NCBI GenBank assembly: GCA_040400005.1
Contig: JBBARC010000007.1
Location: forward strand, 17,985 to 81,984
Direction of reading: 5' to 3'
DNA: 64,000 bases
DNA from: JBBARC01 sp040400005
Lineage (GTDB): Bacteria > Pseudomonadota > Alphaproteobacteria > Acetobacterales > Acetobacteraceae
The notes under the pieces are model-generated. The model saw only the letters and a program-made list of their open reading frames with translations, did not search any database and was not told where the DNA came from. Shown piece after piece: positions 25,188-34,340 of the stretch. Within the stretch, counting starts at the first letter, position 1; every line of letters starts with the position of its first letter. A program made the position numbers and the translations under genes.

Positions 25188-26306
25188 ATGCGTGGATTTG
25201 CATATATGTTACTGGCTAGCTGCATCGCCGTACCGGCCCTTGCTGGCACCATGAAAACCATCGGCAAGGGCGAAGGTGCGGTCAACATCGTCGCCTGGGA
25301 AGGCTACGCGCAAGATGACTGGGTAAAACCGTTTGAAGTGCAAACCGGCTGCAAGGTTAACCACAAATACGCTGGCAGTTCCGATGAAATGGTAGCCCTG
25401 ATGCGCCAGGGCGGTGGCAGCCAATACGATCTGGTATCTGCATCGGGTGATGCAACGTTACGGCTGATTGCTGGCAAAAATGTGCAAGCGATTAATATGT
25501 CGCTTATCCCTGCCTACAAAGATTTTATCCCCCAGCTGCAATCGCCTGATTTTAACACGGTCAAGGGCGTGCATTATGGCGTTTCCTATGAATGGGGGCC
25601 CAATGTGCTGATGTGGAACACCGCCAAACTTAAAACCGCGCCCACCAGCTGGGCGGTGATCTACGATAAAGCACATGCCGGCCAGATCACTATCCCGGAC
25701 AACGCCATTCAAATCGCCGATGCTGCCCTTTACCTATCCAAAAACGAACCTGCTCTGGGTATTAAAGACCCTTATGAGCTGACCCAGCCGCAAATGGATC
25801 GGGTTGAGGCGCTGCTTAAAGACCAAAAATCGCTGCTGAAAAAATACTGGGCACTGGCATCTGACGAAATCGATTTGTTTAAAAACGGCGATGCTATGGT
25901 GGGTGCCGCTTGGCCCTACATGACCAATTCGCTGAAAGATGCCAAAGTGCCGGTGGCCGACACGATTCCCAGCGAAGGTGCCACGGGTTGGGCCGATACC
26001 TGGATGGTATCCGCCAAGGCAGCCCACCCCAATTGCGCCTATCAGTGGATAAATTTTGTCACCACACCAAAAGTGCAAGCCCAGCAGGCGCTGTATTTTG
26101 GCGAATCGCCCGCCAACACCAAGGGCTGCGCCGAGATGGATAAGATCACCCCCGGCAGTTGTGCCAAATACCATGCCGATGCCCCGGCAAGCTATTTCGA
26201 ACAGATCCATTTCTGGAAAACGCCGATGAAAGCTTGCGGCAACGGCCATAATGATTGTCTCGATTACAGCGCCTGGCAGCAGGTGTGGCAGCGCGTGAAA
26301 GGCTGA
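25188..26306 (+). CDS. ydcS: Periplasmic polyamine-type solute-binding protein (YdcS-like)
   Basis: 372 aa from ATG 25188 (GGGGAGAG seven bases upstream; the earlier ATG 25158 has no such site). A signal peptide (MRGFAYMLLASCIAVPALAG) precedes a type II periplasmic binding fold. GAVNIVAWEGYAQDDWVKPF, TGCKVNHKYAGSSDEMVALM and YDLVSASGDATLRLIAGKNV match the E. coli YdcS pattern. Four C-terminal Cys (KGCAEMD, GSCAKYH, KACGNGHNDC) probably form disulfides. The ligand is likely a polyamine or another small cation. The aldehyde dehydrogenase in the same operon supports a polyamine-derived substrate. Confidence 0.9.
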   Translation: MRGFAYMLLASCIAVPALAGTMKTIGKGEGAVNIVAWEGYAQDDWVKPFEVQTGCKVNHKYAGSSDEMVALMRQGGGSQYDLVSASGDATLRLIAGKNVQAINMSLIPAYKDFIPQLQSPDFNTVKGVHYGVSYEWGPNVLMWNTAKLKTAPTSWAVIYDKAHAGQITIPDNAIQIADAALYLSKNEPALGIKDPYELTQPQMDRVEALLKDQKSLLKKYWALASDEIDLFKNGDAMVGAAWPYMTNSLKDAKVPVADTIPSEGATGWADTWMVSAKAAHPNCAYQWINFVTTPKVQAQQALYFGESPANTKGCAEMDKITPGSCAKYHADAPASYFEQIHFWKTPMKACGNGHNDCLDYSAWQQVWQRVKG

Positions 26307-26314
26307 TCGCGCAG

Positions 26315-27187
26315 ATGGCATCAGCGGCAGAAAGGGTATTGTGGCGCCGGCCGCGCTTGGCCATTGCGGCGTTGGCAGCTCTTCCTGCCGCCTGGTTTCT
26401 GGGGTTTTATCTGGCGGCCTTGGCGGCACTGTTTGTGTCGTCATTCTGGTCGGTCGATCAGCTTTCGGGCGAGTTACTGCCCGGCTGGTCGCTGGATAAT
26501 TTTCGCACGCTGCTCACCGAACCAACCTACCGCATCGTTGCCCAGCGCACCTTGTTTCTTTCGGCGGCGGTTACCATCACCGATGCGCTGCTCGCTTGGC
26601 CTTTTGCCTACTACATGGCACGTGCTGCCAGCCCACGCGGCCGTGCGGCGCTAATGGCGGCGGTTATGCTGCCATTGTGGTCTAGCTATCTTGCCCGCGT
26701 TTACGCCTGGCGCCTGATATTGTCGCATGACGGCGCGCTCAACTGGGCGCTGCATCTGGTGGGGCTGCCATCACAGAGTTTTGCTTATACTAACTGGGCG
26801 ATGTGGGTGGTGTTTTCCTATCTGTGGCTGCCCTTTATGATCTTGCCGGTCTATGCGGCCATGGAACGTATCCCGCAATCTTTGCTGGAAGCATCAGATG
26901 ACCTCGGCGCCGGCAGCTTTATGACGATACGCCGTATTGTTGTGCCAATGGTGCTGCCCGGTCTTGTTGCTGGTTCCATCTTCACTTTTTCGCTTACGTT
27001 GGGCGATTTCATCACCCCCATGCTGGTGGGCGGCCCTAGCTCAGATTTTATTGGGAACGTTGTTTATACCAGTGTCGGGGTTGCCAATAACGTGCCGTTT
27101 GCTGCCGCCTACGCGGTGTTGCCGCTACTAGTTATGGCGTTCTACTTGATGATCGCACGCCGCACCGGCGCGTTTGAGGCACTATGA
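26315..27187 (+). CDS. ydcU: ABC transporter permease (PotB/YdcU-like)
   Basis: 290 aa from ATG 26315, nine bases behind ydcS. Six membrane segments are visible, for example LAIAALAALPAAWFLGFYLA and a segment near MLPLWSSYLARVYAWRLIL. The EAA loop is SLLEASDDLGAGSFMTIRRI, followed by VVPMVLPGLVAGSIFTFSLT, which docks the ATPase. It forms the membrane channel with the next gene. A TTG at 26255 would lengthen it into ydcS and is less likely. Confidence 0.92.
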   Translation: MASAAERVLWRRPRLAIAALAALPAAWFLGFYLAALAALFVSSFWSVDQLSGELLPGWSLDNFRTLLTEPTYRIVAQRTLFLSAAVTITDALLAWPFAYYMARAASPRGRAALMAAVMLPLWSSYLARVYAWRLILSHDGALNWALHLVGLPSQSFAYTNWAMWVVFSYLWLPFMILPVYAAMERIPQSLLEASDDLGAGSFMTIRRIVVPMVLPGLVAGSIFTFSLTLGDFITPMLVGGPSSDFIGNVVYTSVGVANNVPFAAAYAVLPLLVMAFYLMIARRTGAFEAL

Positions 27188-28005
27188 GCCGCGCCATCAC
27201 AACCGCCCGGCCGGGTAAAGCGATGGCGACCGCTGCCCTTACCATTGCGGCTGGTGCTGTGTTGCTGTTCCTGGTTATACCCATCGCCATCATCCTGGCG
27301 TACGCGTTCTCCGCCTCTCCCGTGCAAAGCTGGCCAATTCCCGCCTTCACGCTGCACTGGTTCACCGATACTTTCGCCGATGAAGAGATCCGTGCAGCAT
27401 TCGTTCTATCAGTACAGGTCGCTGCCCTTTCCACTGTGATCTCGCTCGTGCTTGGCACACTGGCCGCTTTCGCTGTCAGCCGGATGCAATCCGCCGCCCG
27501 TGAGGCGGTTTCCTTCGTGCTTATTCTGCCCATTGCGTTGCCAGGTATCCTCACCGGTATGGCGCTAAACGCTTATTTTGTGGCGATCAACATGCCACTA
27601 AATTTCACCACAATTGTCATTGGCCACGCCACTTTCTGCATCGTTATTGTTTACAACAATGTCCTTGCCCGGTTGCGCCGCCTGCCCCGCAGCCTTGCCG
27701 AAGCCTCCGCCGATCTAGGGGCCAGCCCGGCCATGACTTTTCGCCGCGTATTGCTGCCCATGCTTGCCAGTGCCATCGGCGCCGGCGGGCTGCTGGCCTT
27801 CGCACTCTCGTTTGATGAAGTCATTGTCACCACCTTTACCGCCGGCGTGCAAACCACACTACCCCTATGGATCCTCGGCGCCATTCGCCTCGGGCAACGG
27901 CTGCCAGAAGTGAATGTGGTGGTTTTCTGCGTTATTGTTATGACGCTTATTCCCGTATTTCTGGCGCAGCGGCTTATGGGAGATTCGGGGAGTTTGCATA
28001 AATAG
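27184..28005 (+). CDS. ydcV: ABC transporter permease (PotC/YdcV-like)
   Basis: 273 aa; ATG overlaps the previous stop (ATGA). Six membrane segments, starting with AGAVLLFLVIPIAIILAYAF. The EAA loop is SLAEASADLGASPAMTFRRV, followed by LLPMLASAIGAGGLLAFALSFDEVIVT, the usual PotC pattern. It is the second channel subunit of the importer and the last gene of the operon. A two-armed dispersed repeat begins six bases after its stop and probably acts as the transcription end for both this operon and the convergent lysR gene. Confidence 0.92.
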   Translation: MSRAITTARPGKAMATAALTIAAGAVLLFLVIPIAIILAYAFSASPVQSWPIPAFTLHWFTDTFADEEIRAAFVLSVQVAALSTVISLVLGTLAAFAVSRMQSAAREAVSFVLILPIALPGILTGMALNAYFVAINMPLNFTTIVIGHATFCIVIVYNNVLARLRRLPRSLAEASADLGASPAMTFRRVLLPMLASAIGAGGLLAFALSFDEVIVTTFTAGVQTTLPLWILGAIRLGQRLPEVNVVVFCVIVMTLIPVFLAQRLMGDSGSLHK

Positions 28006-28011
28006 AAGCAG

Positions 28012-28143
28012 GAACTTTCTTTTTCTGAAGAAAAAGAAACAAAAAAACTTTTACTAATTGGGTTCGGAATTCGCGGTGGCAGGGAAGCCCCAGGCCCAGC
28101 ATAATAAAAGTCTTTTGCTTCTTTTCTTCAGAAAAGAAGGTTC
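28012..28143. repeat. Dispersed repeat, full two-armed copy (best reference copy)
   Basis: The left arm GAACTTTCTTTTTCTGAAGA continues AAAAGAAACAAAAAAACTTT. The core has GGGTTCGGAATTCGCGGTGG and CAGGGAAGCCCCAGGCCCAG. The right arm is TAAAAGTCTTTTGCTTC, then TTTTCTTCAGAAAAGAAGG. It fills the gap between the convergent ydcV and lysR genes and leaves only a few bases on each side. Confidence 0.92.
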
Positions 28144-28159
28144 TTCACCTTACCTTTTT

Positions 28160-29119
28160 CTAAAACTTCAAAGCACTACCAAGCCAAGTGCTGTGGGTGG
28201 CAAGCGCCGGGACAACCTGTGTTTGCAGCGCCAGGCGTGCGATAGCGGCAAGCCTATCGGGTGCGCGGCCGAGTTCTCTGGCGCGAGCGATGAGGGTTAG
28301 CGTGCGGGTGAGGGTTGGTGTGGTTAGGCGGTGGATATCCACGGCGGCGAGGGGCACGCCGGATTCGTATAGGCACAGGGGTGTGGTGATGGCAAAGCCT
28401 AAGCCGCGCGCGACAGAGTCTGTCAGGCCCAGCGGTGTTTCGAATTCAAGTGTGCGGGCGGGTTCTAGGCGCAGGCGGCGCAGGTGGCGTTCTATTTCTA
28501 TGCCAGTGCGGCTGCGGCTGGCATAGCGCAGCATGGGCAGGCGGGCGGAAATTTCGGCCAGTGTAACTGGGCCGGTGTGTTTTGGGCAGATGAATACGTA
28601 GGGTTCGCGGCAAATCGGCAGGCGCACCACGGCGGCGAGATCGGCTTGTTCATCGGCGCCTAAAAACACATCTAGGCGGCGGGTGAGCAGGGCGCTGGCA
28701 TGGTCATCGGTTAGGCCGGCGCGGAAGGTGGCGTGGTCAGCGAGCTGGCCAATTTCGGCTGCCAGCGCGCCGGTGACCGCGCGCGAGAGGCTATCCACCA
28801 GGCCAATGCGCAGGGTTGCCACCCGGCCATCGCGGGTTTGGCGCATGAGTGGTGCGATTTGGCGGGCATCATCCAGCAGGGCACGGGCGCGTTCGAACAG
28901 CACCAGCCCGGCGGCTGTGGGGCCTAGCGGGCGGGTGCGGCGGTCTAGCAGGGTAAGCCCGCTTTTACTTTCCATATCGGCGATTGTTTGCGAAACAGCA
29001 GGCTGGGTAAGGCCCAGGGCGCGGGCGGCGGCCGACATGGTTCCGCTATCGCAGACGGCCAGAAACACTTCAAGGCCACGCAGATCAAACGGTAAGGGCA
29101 GGGGGGTGGGTGTTTCCAT
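28160..29119 (-). CDS. LysR-family transcriptional regulator
   Basis: 319 aa. The N-terminal winged helix reads LEVFLAVCDSGTMSAAARAL, then GLTQPAVSQTIADMESKSGL, LLDRRTRPLGPTAAG, a standard LysR DNA-binding domain. The C-terminal half is a periplasmic-binding-like effector domain. It is divergent from soxB with only 51 bases between the two starts, so it most likely controls the sarcosine oxidase operon. The inducer may be sarcosine, dimethylglycine or betaine, but that is inference. Confidence 0.92.
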   Translation of the reverse strand: METPTPLPLPFDLRGLEVFLAVCDSGTMSAAARALGLTQPAVSQTIADMESKSGLTLLDRRTRPLGPTAAGLVLFERARALLDDARQIAPLMRQTRDGRVATLRIGLVDSLSRAVTGALAAEIGQLADHATFRAGLTDDHASALLTRRLDVFLGADEQADLAAVVRLPICREPYVFICPKHTGPVTLAEISARLPMLRYASRSRTGIEIERHLRRLRLEPARTLEFETPLGLTDSVARGLGFAITTPLCLYESGVPLAAVDIHRLTTPTLTRTLTLIARARELGRAPDRLAAIARLALQTQVVPALATHSTWLGSALKF

Positions 29120-29170
29120 AACAAAATCTTATAGTGCAACTGCCGGTCATAGCGAGCTAGTAATAGGCTT
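29118..29170. promoter_or_regulatory. Divergent lysR-soxB promoter/operator region
   Basis: The 51 bases between the two divergent starts must hold both promoters. They include an AT-rich imperfect dyad ATAACAAAATCTTAT (29118-29132) abutting the lysR start, and TAGTAATAGGCTTATG just before soxB. LysR regulators often bind such dyads, but the classical T-N11-A form is not exact here. Confidence 0.35.
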
Positions 29171-30448
29171 ATGGCGAAATCACCGCAATCTGGCACTGAC
29201 CGCTATTCCATTTTTACCGTACTGCGCGAAGCTTTGCGCGGCCACACCGGTTGGCGCCCGGCTTGGCGCGAGGCTACACCCAAGCCGCGTTATGACGTGA
29301 TCATTGTTGGCGGCGGCGGCCATGGCCTGGCCACCGCCTATTATCTGGCCCGCCGCCACGGCATTACCAATGTGGCGGTGGTGGAAAAGGGCTGGCTTGG
29401 CTCGGGCAACATCGGCCGCAATACCACCATTATCCGCTCTAACTACATGCTGCCGGGCAATGAGCCGTTTTACGAACATAGCATGAAGCTGTGGGAAGGG
29501 TTGGAACAGGATATCAATTATAACGCGATGGTGAGCCAGCGTGGCATTATCAATTTGTGCCATTCTGATGCGCAGCGCGATGCGTACGCGCGCCGCGGTA
29601 ATGCCATGCGGCTGCATGGGGTAGATTCTGTTTTGCTTGATGCGGCTGGGGTAAAGCTGCATTTGCCGATGCTGGATTTCACTAACGCGCGGTTTCCTAT
29701 TGTGGGTGGGCTGATGCAGCCGCGCGCCGGCACGGTGCGCCACGATGCGGTAGCCTGGGGCTATGCGCGCGCCGCCGACAGGCTAGGCGTGGATATCATT
29801 CAAAACTGTGAAGTCACCGGCATTCGCCGTGAAGCCGGCCGTGTTGTGGGTTTGGAAACCGCACGCGGGTTTATTGGCGCCAATCGTGTCGGGCTGGCGT
29901 GCGCCGGCCATTCATCGCGGGTGGCGGAAATGGCAGATTTGCGGTTGCCAATTGAAAGCCACGCGCTGCAGGCGTTTGTGACAGAAGGTATTAAACCGTT
30001 CATTGATACCGTGGTAACTTTTGGTGCGGGGCATTTTTACATCAGCCAGTCAGACAAAGGTGGCTTGGTGTTTGGCGGCGATATAGATGGTTATAACTCA
30101 TACGCGCAGCGGGGTAATTTGCCAACCGTGGAAGACGTTTGTGAAGGCGGCATGGCATTGATGCCGCAAATCGGCCGCCTGCGTCTGTTGCGCAGTTGGG
30201 GTGGCATTATGGATATGTCGATGGATGGAAGCCCGATCATTGATCGCACACCGGTGGATGGCTTGTTTCTTAACGCTGGCTGGTGCTACGGCGGGTTTAA
30301 GGCAACGCCGGCCTCGGGCGATTGTTTCGCGCACCTCATCGCGACCGGCCAACCGCACAAAGTCGCCACCGCTTTTCGCCTTGATCGCTTTGCCTCCGGC
30401 CGGGTAATCGACGAAAAAGGTATGGGCGCTCAGCCCAACCTGCATTGA
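29171..30448 (+). CDS. soxB: Sarcosine oxidase beta subunit
   Basis: 425 aa. The FAD-binding Rossmann motif is VIIVGGGGHGLATAYYLARR, preceded by about 45 residues typical of heterotetrameric sarcosine oxidase beta subunits. The region GWLGSGNIGRNTTIIRSNY carries the segment for covalent flavin/FMN positioning, and NAGWCYGGFKATPASG is the characteristic C-terminal FAD-contact motif. This subunit demethylates sarcosine to glycine, giving methylene-tetrahydrofolate and hydrogen peroxide with the alpha subunit. It is the first gene of soxBDAG-purU-folD. Confidence 0.96.
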   Translation: MAKSPQSGTDRYSIFTVLREALRGHTGWRPAWREATPKPRYDVIIVGGGGHGLATAYYLARRHGITNVAVVEKGWLGSGNIGRNTTIIRSNYMLPGNEPFYEHSMKLWEGLEQDINYNAMVSQRGIINLCHSDAQRDAYARRGNAMRLHGVDSVLLDAAGVKLHLPMLDFTNARFPIVGGLMQPRAGTVRHDAVAWGYARAADRLGVDIIQNCEVTGIRREAGRVVGLETARGFIGANRVGLACAGHSSRVAEMADLRLPIESHALQAFVTEGIKPFIDTVVTFGAGHFYISQSDKGGLVFGGDIDGYNSYAQRGNLPTVEDVCEGGMALMPQIGRLRLLRSWGGIMDMSMDGSPIIDRTPVDGLFLNAGWCYGGFKATPASGDCFAHLIATGQPHKVATAFRLDRFASGRVIDEKGMGAQPNLH

Positions 30449-30458
30449 GGGCACCACC

Positions 30459-30740
30459 ATGCGTATAAACTGCCCCTGTTGCGGCGAACGCAGTTTGGAA
30501 GAATTCACCTATCTGGGTGATGCACGGAAAACGCGCCCGGCCGGCGATGCCGCCGCCGATGTATGGGTGGATTACGTCTATTTGCGTGAAAACCCCGGTG
30601 GCCGTCACAGCGAATTCTGGTATCATGGTAGCGGCTGCCAATCGTGGCTGGTGGTGGAACGCGATATGACCACACATGCGATCTTCGGGGTAAAATTTGC
30701 CCGCGATGCCGCCATTGCAGCCGTTGTCCACACATCATGA
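30459..30740 (+). CDS. soxD: Sarcosine oxidase delta subunit
   Basis: 93 aa, normal length. Zinc ligands are visible in INCPCCGERSLEEF (two Cys) and in the WYHGSGCQSWLVVERD segment (His and Cys). The family pattern R(K)TRPAGDA and VYLRENPGGRHSEFWYH is present. This small subunit stabilises the heterotetramer. GAGGG precedes ATG 30459 and the stop overlaps soxA (ATGA). Confidence 0.96.
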   Translation: MRINCPCCGERSLEEFTYLGDARKTRPAGDAAADVWVDYVYLRENPGGRHSEFWYHGSGCQSWLVVERDMTTHAIFGVKFARDAAIAAVVHTS

Positions 30741-33721
30741 CCCAGCTCTTTCGTGTCCCCAACGGCGGCCTTATAGACCGCGAAACCGCGGTGCAATTCG
30801 CCTTCGATGGTAAATCCTATCAAGGGTACGCCGGCGATACGCTGGCATCGGCCTTGCTCGCCAACGGTGTACGCCTGGTCGGCCGTTCGTTTAAATATCA
30901 CCGCCCGCGCGGCATTTTGTCGGCTGGTGCCGAAGAACCCAACGCGTTGTGCGAATTGCGCGGCGGGGCCCGGCGCGAACCCAACACGCGCATGACCACG
31001 GCCGAAATTTTCGATGGCTTATGTGCCAATAGCCAAAATCGCTATCCGTCGCTAAATTTTGATTTGCTCGCGGTCATTAGCCTGGCGGGCCCAGTGTTTT
31101 CCGCTGGCTTCTACTACAAAACCTTCATGTGGCCAGCATCATTTTGGGAAAAACTTTACGAGCCGATGATCCGCCGTGCGGCGGGTTTGGGCCGTGCCGC
31201 GCCAGCGCCAGATCCTGATACTTACGAAAAAGCAACGGCATTCTGCGATGTGCTTGTGATCGGCGCGGGTGCTGCCGGTATTGCCGCTGCCCTTGCCGCG
31301 GCGCACACCGGTGCGCGGGTCATTCTGTGCGAAGAAGATTTTGTCGCTGGCGGCCGCCTGCATGCCGATCGCCGGCAGATCAACGGTTATGCCGCATCGC
31401 AATGGGCCGATACCGCGCTTGCAGATTTGTGCGCTTTGCCGAATGTTACTCTGATGGTACGAACTGCTGTTGTTGCGGTTTATGATGGTGGCACCTACGC
31501 TGCCCTGCAACGCGTTAGCGACCATCTCATTACTCCCTTGCCGCACCAGCCGCGCCAGCGGCTGTGGCGTATCGTTGCCAAACACACCGTGCTTGCAGCA
31601 GGCGCAATTGAACGTCCGCTAGTGTTTGGTGGCAACGATAAGCCGGGTGTTATGCTGGCGGGCAGCGTGCGCACCTACATCAATCGCTTCGCCGTGCGCC
31701 CTGGCACGCGCGCCGTGGTGTTCGCCAATAACGATGATGCGGCGCGAACCGTTGCCGATCTTGCTGAAAGTGGCATAACCGTTGTCGCCTTCATCGATCC
31801 GCGGCCAGCCGCATCAGAATTTCTGCGGGCATCGCTTGCCACAAGCCGGGTGCCGCTGATCACTGGCGTGGTTGATCACGCCAGCGGTTTTTCAAAACTT
31901 AGCGCTGTTCATGTGCGCACGGAAAATGGCAAACTCGAGACACTGTCATGCGACCTACTGGCCATGTCGGGTGGTTTTATGCCCAACATTCACCTTACCA
32001 CGCATCTTGGCGGCAAGCCGGTGTGGCAGGGCGATGTAGCGGCATTTGTGCCTGGCACGCTGCCGCCAACCATGCTCGTGGCAGGGGCTGCCACTGGTGA
32101 AGGCGGGCTTGCTGCTGGTATCGCCCAAGGTGCCCGCGCCGGGGCTGATGCCGCGCACTCCGCCGGTTTCGTGCCCGTACAATTTCCCGCCGCCATAACC
32201 GTTCTGTGCACTGATGATGATGCGCTGGGCTTTGCGCCACTTTGGCATGTCGATGGCCGCGGCAAAGCTTTTATTGATTTTCAAAACGATGTCACGGCCA
32301 CAGATGTGAAACTCGCGGCGGTCGAGGGTTTTCGGTCGGTTGAACATTTAAAACGCTACACAACCTTGGGCATGGCAACAGATCAGGGCAAAACGGCCAA
32401 CGTCAATGGCCTCGCTCTGATGGCTGAAATTACTGAACGTACCATTGCCCAAACCGGCACCACGCGGTTCCGCCCGCCCTACGCACCGGTCGCCATCGGC
32501 GCACTCGCTGGGCACCATCGCGGCGCGCATTTTCGCGCAACCCGCCTTACCCCCACTCACGCGTGGGCGACAGGGCAGGGGGCCGTATTCACCGATGCCG
32601 GGCAATGGAAACGGGCCCAGTATTTCCCCGCTGCCGCTGAAACCGATTGGCTAGATGCCACCATCCGCGAAGTGCGCTCAGTGCGCGCAAGCGTTGGTAT
32701 TTGCGATGTTACCACCTTGGGCAAAATCGATATTCAAGGTGCCGATGCCGCTGAATTTCTTGAACACGTTTATACCAATTCGTGGAAAAATCTTGCCATT
32801 GGCCGCGCCCGCTACGGGCTGATGCTGCGCGAAGATGGGTTTGTGCTTGATGATGGCACCACTGCGCGCCTGTCTGATGATCGCTATATCATGACCACCA
32901 CCACGGCGAATGCAGCACGGGTGTTTCAGCACCTCGAATTCTGCCGTCAGGTGCTGTGGTCTGGCTACGATGTGCACCTTATTTCGGCAACCGAGGCGTG
33001 GGCCCAAATCGCCGTAGCCGGCCCCCGCGCGCGCGAGGTTCTGCGCAAACTGATAGACCCAGCATACGACATTTCCAACGAGGCGTTCCCCTATATGGCG
33101 GCAGGGGAGGTAACTTTGTGTGGCGGCGTGATGGGGCGGCTGTTCCGCCTTTCATTTTCGGGGGAGCTGGCCTACGAAATCGCCGTGCCCGCCCGCTTTG
33201 GCCAAGCCCTGGCGGAGGCCCTCATGGCCGCTGGCGATGAATTTTCCATTACCCCATACGGGCTAGAAGCGCTGGCCGTTATGCGCATCGAAAAGGGCCA
33301 TGCGGCCGGTGCGGAGCTTAACGGCACCACCACCGCGCATGATCTGGGTCTTGCCAAGTTGCTGTCGCGTAAAAAGGATTTTGTTGGCCGTGTTATGGCA
33401 GAGCGGCCCGCCCTAACGGACGCCGCCCGCCCTGGACTGGTCGGGTTTCGCCCGCTCGATACAACCGCGCGGGTGCGCGGCGGGGCGCAATTTCTGCCGC
33501 CCACGGCCGATGCCACCGCTGCCAATGCGCAGGGCCACGTTACATCGGCGGCATTCTCCCCGCATCTTGGCCAATGGATCGGCCTCGGCCTGCTCACCAA
33601 TGGCGCCACCCGCCACGGCGAAGTTTTACGCGCCTACGATCCGGTGCGTGGCAACGATACCCAGGTCGAAATTGTGCCGCCCGTGTTCTACGACGTCCAA
33701 GGAACCCGCCTGCATGGCTAA
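30737..33721 (+). CDS. soxA: Sarcosine oxidase alpha subunit
   Basis: 994 aa from ATG 30737. Domains in order: an N-terminal ferredoxin-like fold (IDRETAVQFAFDGKSYQGYA, SFKYHRPRGILSAGAEEPNA), and an NAD-binding domain (VLVIGAGAAGIAAALAAAHT). These are followed by a middle oxidoreductase part with AGAIERPLVFGGNDKPGVML, then a C-terminal aminomethyltransferase (GcvT-like) domain from about residue 600. The last contains VRSVRASVGICDVTTLGKID and LAYEIAVPARFGQALAEALM and binds tetrahydrofolate. It channels the methylene group to folate. SoxG begins eight bases before its end. Confidence 0.96.
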   Translation: MTQLFRVPNGGLIDRETAVQFAFDGKSYQGYAGDTLASALLANGVRLVGRSFKYHRPRGILSAGAEEPNALCELRGGARREPNTRMTTAEIFDGLCANSQNRYPSLNFDLLAVISLAGPVFSAGFYYKTFMWPASFWEKLYEPMIRRAAGLGRAAPAPDPDTYEKATAFCDVLVIGAGAAGIAAALAAAHTGARVILCEEDFVAGGRLHADRRQINGYAASQWADTALADLCALPNVTLMVRTAVVAVYDGGTYAALQRVSDHLITPLPHQPRQRLWRIVAKHTVLAAGAIERPLVFGGNDKPGVMLAGSVRTYINRFAVRPGTRAVVFANNDDAARTVADLAESGITVVAFIDPRPAASEFLRASLATSRVPLITGVVDHASGFSKLSAVHVRTENGKLETLSCDLLAMSGGFMPNIHLTTHLGGKPVWQGDVAAFVPGTLPPTMLVAGAATGEGGLAAGIAQGARAGADAAHSAGFVPVQFPAAITVLCTDDDALGFAPLWHVDGRGKAFIDFQNDVTATDVKLAAVEGFRSVEHLKRYTTLGMATDQGKTANVNGLALMAEITERTIAQTGTTRFRPPYAPVAIGALAGHHRGAHFRATRLTPTHAWATGQGAVFTDAGQWKRAQYFPAAAETDWLDATIREVRSVRASVGICDVTTLGKIDIQGADAAEFLEHVYTNSWKNLAIGRARYGLMLREDGFVLDDGTTARLSDDRYIMTTTTANAARVFQHLEFCRQVLWSGYDVHLISATEAWAQIAVAGPRAREVLRKLIDPAYDISNEAFPYMAAGEVTLCGGVMGRLFRLSFSGELAYEIAVPARFGQALAEALMAAGDEFSITPYGLEALAVMRIEKGHAAGAELNGTTTAHDLGLAKLLSRKKDFVGRVMAERPALTDAARPGLVGFRPLDTTARVRGGAQFLPPTADATAANAQGHVTSAAFSPHLGQWIGLGLLTNGATRHGEVLRAYDPVRGNDTQVEIVPPVFYDVQGTRLHG

Positions 33722-34340
33722 CCCGCAATCCGCACCCAGCCTGGCCGCCGTATCCGCCGTGGCCGCGCTTACGGCACCCGCACCACATGGCAACATCGGC
33801 GTCGCTATCAGCGAAATTGTCCCGTCTATCGTAAGCCTCGCCGCCCGTGCGGGCCACCAGGCAGACCTTGCCGCAGCTATTGCAGCCAGCGCCGGCGCCA
33901 CCCTGCCGCCGCCTGGCCACATTAGCCACAGTGCTGATCTTAGCTTTTTGGGTGTCGCCCCTGGCCGCTGGTTTGTGATCGCACCGCCCGCGCCGCCGGC
34001 ATTGCTGGAATTCACGCTGCGCCAGGCGCTGGGCGCGTACGCCACATTGACCGACCAAACCGATGGCCGCGCCGTGCTGCGCATCAATGGCCCTGCCGCC
34101 GTGGCAACCCTTGCCAAGCTGGTACCGCTCGATTTGCATCCCAGTGTCTTTGGTGCTGGCCGGGTTGCTCAAACCATTGCCAGCCACATCAACATCATGA
34201 TCTGGCGCAACGGCGCCGGGCAAAGTTTCGATATCGCAGTGTTTCGTGGTTTTGCGTTAAGCTTTGCCGAAAGCCTTATCGCATCTGCAGCCGAATTTGG
34301 CGTAAGCTTCACCCCAAATCTTGAAGGACCCGCGCCGTGA
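33714..34340 (+). CDS. soxG: Sarcosine oxidase gamma subunit
   Basis: 208 aa from ATG 33714, overlapping soxA by eight bases. Its conserved parts are RAVLRINGPAAVATLAKLVP, LDLHPSVFGAGRVAQTIASH and an INIMIWRNG segment, typical of SoxG and related to the GcvT fold. It completes the heterotetramer. The N-terminal 30 residues are Ala/Pro-rich and not conserved in the family. Confidence 0.93.
   Translation: MANPQSAPSLAAVSAVAALTAPAPHGNIGVAISEIVPSIVSLAARAGHQADLAAAIAASAGATLPPPGHISHSADLSFLGVAPGRWFVIAPPAPPALLEFTLRQALGAYATLTDQTDGRAVLRINGPAAVATLAKLVPLDLHPSVFGAGRVAQTIASHINIMIWRNGAGQSFDIAVFRGFALSFAESLIASAAEFGVSFTPNLEGPAP

Noticed and set aside
28012..28143. Simple rho-independent terminator
   Set aside because: The structure is too elaborate and recurs with a conserved core elsewhere, so it is listed as a dispersed repeat that may also terminate transcription.
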